The notes under the pieces were generated by a model that was not told the origin of the DNA, searched no databases, and saw only the letters and a program-made list of their open reading frames with translations. From assembly GCA_943704525.1 (NCBI GenBank), contig CALSCQ010002443.1:1-31254 (forward strand): DNA of 31,254 nucleotides, given 5' to 3'. Both the position numbers and the translations under genes were made by a program. Shown in pieces: positions 1 through 10,009 of the stretch (position 1 is its first letter; each line of letters opens with the position of its first letter). The stretch is from Pigoraptor vietnamica. Lineage: Eukaryota > Opisthokonta > Filasterea.

Positions 1-166
1 GGGGGGGGGGCTCGCGCAGATAGAAAGAAAAGGGAGAATGGGCCGTGGCGAAGACGCGGACGCACGATCGTGAAATGCACAGAGAGAGAAGAAAGTGCAA
101 GCAAGAGCAGCCGATGATCGAGAACACGCGGCGCTCTATACACCTGTCGCACAGGGAACGACGCAC

Positions 167-1540
<1,374 letters not shown>

Positions 1541-2350
1541 TGTGTGACGTATGTGCTCAAGAGCGTGCGTTATGTCCATGACCAATGAAGTGCCACGCAC
1601 TTTGCAGCCGCACTGTGTGAGAATCGACAGAATGGCGAACGACCGCTGGCAAACGCCACTGCGAACGGCGATGATAAGTGTTTAGAAGTACAATACGGCC
1701 GCTGTACACGCACCAACACACGCGCACTCCCACAAACACACGCACACACGCGCACTCCCACATACACACGCACACACGCGCACTCCCACATACACACGCA
1801 TACACGCGCACTCCCACAAACACACGCACACACGCGCACTCCCACATACACACGCATACACGCGCACTCCCACATACACACGCACACACGCGCACTCCCA
1901 CATACACACGCACACACGCGCACTCCCACATACACACGCATACACGCGCACTCCCACAGGCGCACTCCCACCACACACAGACACACACTCGCGTATGCCC
2001 GCTGTGCAAAAGCCAAAACAAACCAAAACAAAACGCGGAATTCTATGTGTACGACGACAGCGGCAGTCAAGCGAACCGACCTCCCCTGAAGGTGCGAGCA
2101 CACGCCGCGAGTGCCATTCTCGCACGCAGTCGCAGTCCTCCTTGCGAGGAAGACGCGCGCTGTTCGTTAGTGCGCATCGTCTCACGGTTTGAATGGCAAC
2201 GCCAAGTCAGTCTGTAAATACCCCGCTGGGGCAGTAGTAACCGCCCAGGGACATTGTCCGCAGACACGCCGAGATAGCAATCTTCTCATTGACGCATTAC
2301 CGTGCAATTCCGCGTGTGCAGCGTGTTCGGCAGCGTGCGTGCGTGCGTGC

Positions 2351-2385
<35 letters not shown>

Positions 2386-2410
2386 CGCGTTCCCTCTCGG
2401 CCGCTCTGCC
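1541..2410. other. Intergenic interval between SUGCT (-) and oligopeptidase B (+)
   Basis: The interval contains the minisatellite at 1720-1985 and a GT-rich stretch at about 2336-2392. The SUGCT first exon and start codon probably lie in 1541-1700, but no ATG exon could be fixed. No other gene is visible. The two flanking genes are divergent, so promoters for both should be here. Confidence 0.6.
1720..1985. repeat. 28-bp minisatellite, about nine copies
   Basis: The unit is 28 bp. Its core CGCGCACTCCCACA is followed by a CA-rich spacer that varies by single bases (CATACACA versus CAAACACA; ACACACG versus ATACACG). It lies between the divergent SUGCT and oligopeptidase B genes. Confidence 0.9.
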
Positions 2411-3819
2411 ATGTCTCTCTTCGCGCTCCACACACTTCCCGCGCCTGTCGCACGTGCCATCCTTCACAACGTCCGAACGAATTGCGCCCGTGCAAAGGCA
2501 CACTACAGCATTGCCGCATGGCTGCGCGCGAGGCCGTCGTTTCTTGGGAGGGGCAGGGTGCGTGTGTAGGTGCTGTGTGGGTGTGCGTGGTCGTTGTTGT
2601 GGTGAAGGTGCTATTTGTACGGGTGTTCGCAGTCTCTCACCTAAACTCGATGCTCGCAGCAATCTCTGGTTCCTCCACACGCACCCGCTCGACCTCAGCT
2701 TGTGTCGCGTGTGGGAACCTCGTGGACGGACGAATATGCGTGGCTTGAGTCAATGTCTGCGGTATGAGGACGTTTTTGAATGTGTTGTGTGTGTGGGGCG
2801 CTTGTGCGTGTGCGTGTCCCTTTGTGTGTGTCACTTTCCTGAGTGCGCTGTGCATCCATATCGCAGGACACGCTCAAGTACATTGAGGACGAGAATAGGT
2901 GGGAACATGGCTCCCCTCTTACCTCTTCGCAGTCCATCGGTTTGAGTGCAGAGCAGTCTTTCCCACGCACGTATTTACGCCATTCCCTCCTTCGCTTTCA
3001 ATCGCTCCTCTCACGCTCGCTTGCATCCTCCCTCTTCAAGGTATTCCTCCTCCTTCTTCGCCCCGCACGCGCGCACACTCCAGTCGCTCCGCAGCGAACT
3101 GCGACGCCTTTCAGCCCAGGAGAGCGTGGTCACATCGGAGCGCGTGGATGGATTCGAGTACAAAACGGCGAGAGGGGGTTCTTCGACTGGGCTGCAGTCG
3201 CTCTATCGGCGACCGCTCAACAGCAGCGGCGGCTTTGAGCTGGTCATCGACGCCGATCGCCTTGCGACAGAGCATCGGTTTGTCTCGTGCGGCACGCTGA
3301 AACTCTCCCGCGACCACACGCACGTGGCGTTCACCGCGGACGCGACGGGAAACGACCGCACGGACGGGTACGTGCTGTACGTCGACGGGACAGGGAGAAA
3401 CGTCGTCGACTTTGTGCCGGGCGCCGCGGCCGTGGAGTGGGCGGCGGACGGCTCGCTGTTCTACTCACTGCGGGACGCCCTCGCGCGCCCCGACCGGATC
3501 TGCTGGCGGCCCCCTTCGCGCGTTCCGGCGGGAGAGAGGCGGGAGCGGTACGGCGTTGCCGAGGACTCGCTTGTGTTTGTCGAGCGCGACGAGAGCTGCT
3601 TTGTGGATATTGGAATGACGAAGGACGCGCGTTACGTGACGCTGAACAGTAACAGCAAGGTGTCGTCGGAGGTGCGCGTGGTGAGAAGCGACCGTCCACT
3701 CGACCCGCCCGTGCTGATTCGGCCGCGCGAGAAGGGCGTCGACTACTTTGTGGACCACGGCGAGGGGGGGTTCCGCATAGTCACGAACGCCGACGGCGCG
3801 TACAACTTCAAGGTGGGTG

Positions 3820-3864
<45 letters not shown>

Positions 3865-5785
3865 TGTGTGTGTGTGTGTGTGTGTGTGCGTGTGCGTGCG
3901 TGCTTGGTGGTGAACGAGTGGTGGGTGCGTGCGTGTTGTGTGTGTGCTCTTGTGTACGTATTTGTGTCCTTTGGGAATGTATTGTGTCCGTGTGCTTGCC
4001 TCCCTGTTGTCCTCAGACAATTGCACACCTACGACAGACAAGCAGCTCTTGCGGCCCATTTGAATTTCTGAGCGTTTTGTTCTTCTATACACAGATTGTG
4101 CACGCGCCCGATGCAGACCCCACGCCGCGCAACTGGACCGACATCGTCCCGCACTGCGAGCAGTCGAAAATCGAGGACGTCGACTTCTTCCGTGACCACG
4201 CCGCCATTTACCAGCGACGCGACGGCCTTCCCTCCATCCGCGTCGTGGATATCTCGGGCGTGCGAAGCGGTGGTCGCGCGGGCGTGTCGCACGTGGCAGG
4301 ACGCCTGCTGAGTCTGCCCGTGCGCGTGGGAACGATCGTGCGTGGGGCGAACCAGACGTATGCGACAGAGTGGCTGCGTTTTGCAATGACTGCGCCTTTC
4401 TTGCCGGCGATTGAAGTGGACCACAACATGGTCACGGGGGTGAGCGGGCAGTGCATAATCACGCACATCATGCGCACACAGGCAAACATGCGCGCGCACA
4501 CACACACCCTGTTCTCTCCTGGGCGCAACCTCGCGCAACCTTCTTGGTGAGCACTTGGGTCGGTGCGCACGTGCTGACCTTCACGCGCAATCCCAGGAAA
4601 CCCGCGAGGTCTCGCGCACGCCCATTCCAAGCGCTTTCCCGTACACCGCCGCTGACTTCGAGTGCGTGCGTGACGCCGTTCCCTCGTCCTCAGACCCTTC
4701 CGTTCGCATCCCTCTCACCATAATGCGCAAGAAGGCATCGCCTGGTGCTCCAACAGAGCGAAGGCCGCTGCTCGTGGAGGTGTACGGAGCGTACGGACAG
4801 TGCTTGGAGCCCGATTACCAGCCCACGGTGAGTGCCCGTCCGCGCCAATTGATTCGCTGTTTATGGGAAGCACCGAGGTAACGCCCAGTACGAGAGTGTC
4901 GAGTGTCGTGTGATTGTGCTTGACGTTCATGTTGTTTATACTTTGAAGTTCACGTGACGAATCGCCGATGGGCCTGCATTGACCCAGTGCCTCCTTCCCC
5001 CTCTCCGATAGCACATTTCGCTCGTGTCGCGCGGGTGGACGGTTGCGCTGTGCCATGCGCGCGGCGGAAGCGAACTCGGGTTCAAATGGTACGACGGCGG
5101 CCGCCTGTTGAACAAGGAGCGCACGTTCGAGGACGTCCACGACTGCGTGCGCTTCCTGCACGCGTCAGAGTCGTCCTCTCCCGCCGACACAGTGCTGCGG
5201 GGCATGAGTGCCGGAGGACTCGCCGTGGGTGGGACGCTGTCGCGGTGGCCACGCCTTGCTGCGGCGGCCGTTCTGCGTGCGCCGTTCCTCGACGTCGTGG
5301 GGAGCATCACGAACGACACGCTCCCGCTGACGGTACACGAGTACGACGAGTGGGGTAATCCAGCAGACCCGCAGGTGCTCCGTACCATGCAGGCCTACTG
5401 TCCGTACACGAACGCCCGCGCGCTGGTGAAGAATGCGACGGCCGCGGGGGAGAGTGGGAACGCGGGCACTCTACCTCGCGCGCTCGTCGTCACCGCTCTC
5501 GACGACTCGCGCGTGGGCGTGTGGCATGCGCTCAAGTTCGTCGCGCGTCTCAGGAACGAGTGTGCGCTGGTGGCGCCTGGGGCGGATAACAACATTGTGC
5601 TTGTTGTCGGCAACGATGGGGGTCACTTTTCGTGCTCGGGACCGTCGGGGGAGGCGCGCGAGATCGCCTTCATGCACGCAGCTTTGGGACTGGAATGTGC
5701 GCCGCTTTTAATGCCGCCTCCGAAGCGCGTTCCAGAGAGTGGTGCTGCGTCGGGACGACAGGGCACGCGCGGGCGGAATCGCTGA
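2411..5785 (+). CDS. Oligopeptidase B (prolyl oligopeptidase family S9A), seven exons, predicted mitochondrial
   Basis: Serine peptidase that cleaves peptides after Arg/Lys. Exons are 2411-2557, 2660-2761, 2867-2898, 3095-3812, 4095-4439, 4597-4827 and 5012-5785. All phases close, giving 782 residues (family about 690-750). The first exon (MSLFALHTLPAPVARAILHN...) is rich in Arg, Ala and Leu, poor in acids, and looks like a mitochondrial presequence. Exons 2-4 carry the N-terminal family segment (DEYAWLESMSADTLKYIEDEN). Beta-propeller sequence follows, then the hydrolase core: YGAYG, HARGGSELGFKWY, nucleophile Ser in GMSAGG (about residue 591), EYDEWGNP, Asp in LDDSRVGVW (about 690) and His in NDGGHFS (about 730). 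The acidic E-x-D of EYDEWGNP matches the region setting basic P1 preference in oligopeptidase B, separating it from prolyl oligopeptidase. Exon 3 is only 32 nt. ATG 2411 was chosen because it gives a phase-0 first exon; an upstream in-frame start is possible. Confidence 0.9.
3815..3900. repeat. (GA)n then (GT)n filling the start of oligopeptidase B intron 4
   Basis: The intron opens GTGGGTGAGAGA, so the GA array starts about 5 nt after the splice donor at 3813. It switches to GT at about 3864. The repeat sits almost on the 5' splice site. Confidence 0.95.
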
Positions 5786-6241
5786 GAAATAGAGCCGAGA
5801 ATACAGGCGGACGTGAAGAGCGATCGCAACCTACGCACAGTAACGCTTGACAGACATCACGGAGGTGTCACGTGACCGTCGGGGAGACGTTGTGTGGTGA
5901 TAAGGACGCACCGTGCGATTGGCGTGTCTCTCGTTCGTTTCGGGAGGACGGCACGGGCAGCGAGTGAGGGAAACCGACGCTGTTCTTGCTGGCACTCACT
6001 GAATTCTACCGCGCGCCTCTGCACGGGGGTGCGCGGAATTTTTGGGAACCCTTTTTTAATCCCCTTTGCGGGACTGCACATCGCATTGGCGAATGTGATG
6101 CTGAAAAGACAAAGAAAAATAACGGAATACGCGCGCACACACAAGGACACGCATACGCACATACAGACACACACACACGCACACACGCACACACGCACAC
6201 ACGCACACACACACACACACAAACATATACGCTCATATACG

Positions 6242-6272
<31 letters not shown>

Positions 6273-6291
6273 ACTCACGCACTCACGCGCG

Positions 6292-6328
<37 letters not shown>

Positions 6329-6579
6329 GCACACTCAGACACGCACACGCACACGCACACGCACACGCACACGAACACACACAACACACACACACACACA
6401 ACACCACACACACACACAACACCCCACACACACAACACACAACACACACACACACACGCACGCACACGCACACGCACACATGTACACACGCACGCACACA
6501 CAGCACACACGCACGCACACACGCACGCACACACAACACACACACACATACACACACGCACGCACGCACACACACACAC

Positions 6580-6612
<33 letters not shown>

Positions 6613-6873
6613 GCGCGCGCACGCGGACATTGCCACATGTAGACACGCACCCGCACACGCAACACATACAGACACACAGTCTCGCTCATTCGCACACACG
6701 TCATTCGCACACACGTCACGCGCACACATGCACAAACACACGCGCGAGCACACATGCACAAACACACGCGCGAGCACACAATACAAGCGCGCACACAACA
6801 CGATATGCACATAATCGCATCCATCAACACCACACAGCGAACGTGCACACAATAACCGCGCTTTCTGAGCGCA
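5786..6873. repeat. Intergenic simple-sequence block, CA/CACG-rich
   Basis: After the oligopeptidase B stop, about 340 bp of ordinary sequence is followed at about 6127-6860 by imperfect (CA)n mixed with CACACG, CGCACA, AACACA and CACATG variants. On the opposite strand it reads as alternating TG/CG. Long open frames through it on both strands (Thr-His or Cys-Val rich) are artefacts. I see no gene here. Confidence 0.85.
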
Positions 6874-7098
6874 CTAAAATAAGGCACACAGGTAAAAGGG
6901 ACGCTCAACGTTGCCCGGCCACAAGCGTTGGTTCTGGTGGATGGCGGCGGTCGCCGGTAGCGCCTTTAGCGCGGCGTTCTCCGTGATCGAGAGATCCCTG
7001 AGAGCAGCGAGACGCCCCAGTTCGTCCGGGAGCGAAGTAAGGCCCGGAAGGAGGGCGATTTCGAGGCTCGTGAATTGCGGTGTGTGGACGCGAAGGGT
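6874..7098 (-). pseudogene. Leucine-rich-repeat fragment
   Basis: The minus-strand frame is open from just after a TAA at 7101-7099 to a TAG at 6876-6874. It reads TSLEIALLPGLTSLPDELG then RLAALRDLSITENAALKALP, about two typical LRR units (L-x-x-L-P-x-x-L). There is no ATG before the repeats and an in-frame stop lies immediately upstream. No acceptor was found that would remove that stop. It therefore looks like the tail of a decayed or truncated LRR gene rather than an intact protein. A terminal exon of an unseen gene is the alternative. Confidence 0.5.
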
Positions 7099-7209
7099 TT
7101 ACACGCGTCTCTCTAAATGAACACGTCACGCAAAGAGTCCGCAAGTACGCATTGCAACTCTATGCACGATAATCCTAGCAATATCGCTTGTGCGTGAAGA
7201 GATGTCGTT

Positions 7210-8097
7210 TTAATTGTCCCACAATTTCTTCGTCTTGAGCATCGTCTGCCACTCGAACTTGCCGCGCTCGTACAGCTCCTCCGCGCTCGGCCCTGAGTAC
7301 TTCTTGATCATCCTGCTCGCGGCGACCGCCTTCGTCGCCTTCGACAGCCCGACGAGGTAGCAATGGATGGCGTCCTGCGAACTGCCGTTGGTGCAGTTGA
7401 AGCTCTTGCCCTGTCCGAAGTGGTAGTTGTCGCTGTGGTCGGCGCCCCCGTTCGCCCGCGCAATAATGTGGAAGACGTGCTGATCGTCGTGGAGGACGAT
7501 GCCGGCCTGCCCGAGTCGGTTCTTATACGTCTCCGGCGACATCGACCCTGCGACGAAGCCGGCCGTCTTCGTGCTCGCGGGATCCGTGTCCTGAAGTTTG
7601 TGGCTGCGCTCGCGCCACTTCTTGACGATCTTGTCCTCGCGCGCGCCTTTCTTGCATTCCGAATGCGAGGTGGGCTCGTCGCAGTCGTTCGTCTCCTTCC
7701 AGTAGTCGTCGTCGGCGTAGAAATCGGAGCGCTTGACGGACGAAATGAGCTCGGACTTTCGCATACCGGAGTACGTGCGGTCGCGGGCGGCGAGGATGTC
7801 CTTGAGCTCCTCAACGAGGAGGTCGTCCCACCAGAAACCATCGTCGATAAGGCGATGGATGAGGTCTGTCTTGGGACCGCTCGTGCGGAGGTAGCTTTCG
7901 TAACACATGTCGCTGAGCTGGTCGCGTGTGAGGTGGTCCAACGCACGCCGGAGCGCGCCCTTGTTCCACGCGCGATTCGCAACCGACTTGGAAACGTCAG
8001 ATTTCGCCTTCGCCGACTTGACACCGCCGGCACTCTTCGCCGGCACCGCCGTCTTCGTCTTGTTACCCTTCGGCGACGGTGACTTTGCTTTCGCCAT
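7210..8097 (-). CDS. Intronless SAP-like/HNH-like nuclease candidate, 295 aa
   Basis: One uninterrupted ATG-to-TAA frame. The N-terminal 45 residues are Lys/Ser/Ala-rich and basic, like a nuclear or DNA-binding tail. Two SAP-like helix-turn-helix segments follow: LTRDQLSDMCYESY to KTDLIHRLIDDGF (about 55-88), and LLVEELKDILAARDRTYSG with MRKSELISSV (about 92-122). The C-terminal third contains HVFHIIARANGGADHSDNY (about 208-226), which resembles an HNH fold: His at the start, GG turn, H-x-x-N end. No Cys pairs for a structural zinc are evident. I infer a DNA-binding protein with a possible nuclease domain; the biological role is unknown. It is intronless while all fully modelled neighbours have introns. 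A TATA box lies about 105 bp upstream. Confidence 0.7.
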   Translation of the reverse strand: MAKAKSPSPKGNKTKTAVPAKSAGGVKSAKAKSDVSKSVANRAWNKGALRRALDHLTRDQLSDMCYESYLRTSGPKTDLIHRLIDDGFWWDDLLVEELKDILAARDRTYSGMRKSELISSVKRSDFYADDDYWKETNDCDEPTSHSECKKGAREDKIVKKWRERSHKLQDTDPASTKTAGFVAGSMSPETYKNRLGQAGIVLHDDQHVFHIIARANGGADHSDNYHFGQGKSFNCTNGSSQDAIHCYLVGLSKATKAVAASRMIKKYSGPSAEELYERGKFEWQTMLKTKKLWDN

Positions 8098-8201
8098 CGT
8101 CCGCTGTTCTGAGGCCGTTGTAGAGTTTAAGCGCTGAGACTTGGGTCGTCGAAAAGCGTGCTCGGCTCGGTGGAGTGTGTGTGGAGAACGACGGTGTCCG
8201 G

Positions 8202-8209
8202 CTTATATA
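8202..8209 (-). promoter_or_regulatory. TATA box for the SAP/HNH-like gene
   Basis: On the minus strand this reads TATATAAG, about 105 bp upstream of the ATG at 8097. A start site some 25-30 bp downstream would give a 5' leader of roughly 75 nt. It is the clearest TATA element I noticed in the window. Confidence 0.55.
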
Positions 8210-8554
8210 CGATCGGATTGGCGAGTGGCGCGAAACGAGTGGCGCGAGACTGCCGGCGCCGGCTCTGCAGTTGGCGTGCTCAAGCCGAATGTTCCATGAC
8301 TGAACTGTTAAGATTTTTTTTGGTATGGCAATGTATGAGAAAGCATTCGATCAGAAGAAATGACACCTGTCCACCCGGACAGTGGCGGCTCAGACGCACC
8401 ACGCTTCCCATAGTCACACCGCGTGAAACCTCACGGCGCGAAAAAAAGGCGCGCAAGTTCGGGCCGGCTGCGCTGAACAGTGTCGGTGAGTCCGCCACTG
8501 AACCGCCGTCGGCTTCGGCAATATTTGCCGGCATCCTGAGAATAAGTGCTGATT

Positions 8555-8578
8555 GCCACGGCCCCAAACGGCCGTGGC
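8555..8578. repeat. Perfect inverted repeat (9-bp stem, 6-nt loop)
   Basis: GCCACGGCC, loop CCAAAC, GGCCGTGGC. It is GC-rich and can form a stable hairpin on either strand. No T-run follows, so it is not an obvious terminator. Confidence 0.7.
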
Positions 8579-9714
8579 CCAGAAGTCATGATCAGTTTTT
8601 ATGTATTGACACTCGGGTCGGCGCCCGGAGGTGGCGCGCAATGCAACCGTCGCCGGCACACGCTGTAACCCGGACCGGGAGGCAAGCGGCGCACGGCACA
8701 GCCAGATACGTCTTTGCGGTCGGCTCAGTCTTGGGTTTCGGTCGAGTCGTTGAACAGAATCATGATATTTTTGATTTATTTAATTATTATAAGCATACAG
8801 TCCGCACACAGCACCACACCGAGCACGACTGGCGGGCACAGGCTGCATCCACAATACTACGCAGCAAGCGTGCGCAACACAATAAGTAAACCATGCGCTC
8901 TCAAAGCACACCACTGACTGTCAAGACACGCAGTTAACAACGACGTTCATCATCGGCTCGGCGGGAAATCAGCAGCAGTGAACACCTCCGGCGGCTGGGC
9001 GGCCACGCCGCAGCACAATAGTTCTGAGTTTTGGCGACTTCATGACGGTGTATGGCACCGAATTACGGTGTTAGTACATGTCTGTGGATGTACCCCGGGC
9101 TCGGGACTGTTCGTGCTTGACTACAACTTACGCAGTATGACCCTGCCGGCGGCGCCGGCCGGCCGGCAGGCCGCGCCCATGACTGCTGAGGTGCCGATGC
9201 CGGGCCGCCGGCGCGGCCCCCTGTTACGGCCGGCGTGTCAAATGAATGGTTTCAGTTCAGTGCCGTTCGCAGTCAGGACTGCCCGCCGGCGACGGAGTAC
9301 GGTCACTGGCTGCAGTTTACCCGCGGATCACTGACTACTGGCTCCCCGGCCGCAACACCGATCGCCGGTTCAGCCTGGCGGAAGTCATGATCAAACCTGC
9401 CGAAACTCTGCAGCCGAGCTATCCGGTTCCGTTTGGTTCGTCACCGCCGACTCGGAGGCATGTGGCACACCGTGAGGATCCAACGGCTGACTGAGTGAAG
9501 CGCGCCACTGAACCGTACTTTGAACTGGCTGCGCCGGGCGCCGGCATGGGGCGAACACGGCAAATGACCGGGTCTGGTTTGGTGGGCCAGACATATGGAG
9601 CACGCGCAGCAAAGAAATTGAGCCGAGGGTGTGAAATCTGTCATTCAAAGGTAACAAGCTGAGCCAAATGTCTTTCATCAAAAATTATTTTATTACAGGC
9701 TGACGTGTGTATGA

Positions 9715-9729
9715 CGAATAATTTATTCG
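9715..9729. repeat. AT-rich 15-bp palindrome
   Basis: CGAATAA-T-TTATTCG is a perfect inverted repeat in an AT-rich patch of otherwise GC-rich DNA. Its function is unknown. Confidence 0.55.
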
Positions 9730-10009
9730 AAATTCACGTTAAAAAAAGTCACAATGAATTATATGCCTGACATATGTATTGAAAATGTATGACAGTGGTC
9801 TGTCAAAAAAAAATTCTTATTGCGGGGATTTCGAAAGAAATAGCAGTGAGTCACTGACACCGTGCACTCGTCCCCGTGCGCCGGACTTCTGCCACCCCGG
9901 ATACTGCGGTGCATTGGCACAGTGGGTGTGCCTCAGTGTACATCGGTCCGTCGAATTGGATTTACGGTCGGTGCGGCACGGCATGGCGCGTTTTTCTTAG
10001 ACTTGAGCC

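Larger units (their letters stand above)
8210..10009. other. Apparently non-coding 1.8-kb interval
   Basis: No conserved protein is visible in any frame. A 243-codon open frame at 8158-8889 has no ATG start and no recognisable content. The interval is rich in GCCGGC blocks and CACTGA/CAGTG words, lacks dinucleotide arrays and becomes AT-richer at about 9670-9850. It contains a 9-bp-stem hairpin (8555-8578), a 15-bp palindrome (9715-9729) and two pairs of 13-bp direct repeats. Confidence 0.6.

Noticed and set aside
1-10. Run of ten G at the window start
   Set aside because: Too short to interpret; possibly a contig edge or a simple homopolymer in an intron.
7363-8082. 239-residue plus-strand frame opposite the SAP/HNH-like gene
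   Set aside because: It is a shadow of the minus-strand gene, which has a coherent domain order and a TATA box.
8158-8889. 243-codon plus-strand open frame
   Set aside because: It lacks an ATG start, has no recognisable domain, and overlaps the TATA box of the minus-strand gene. GC-rich DNA yields such frames by chance.
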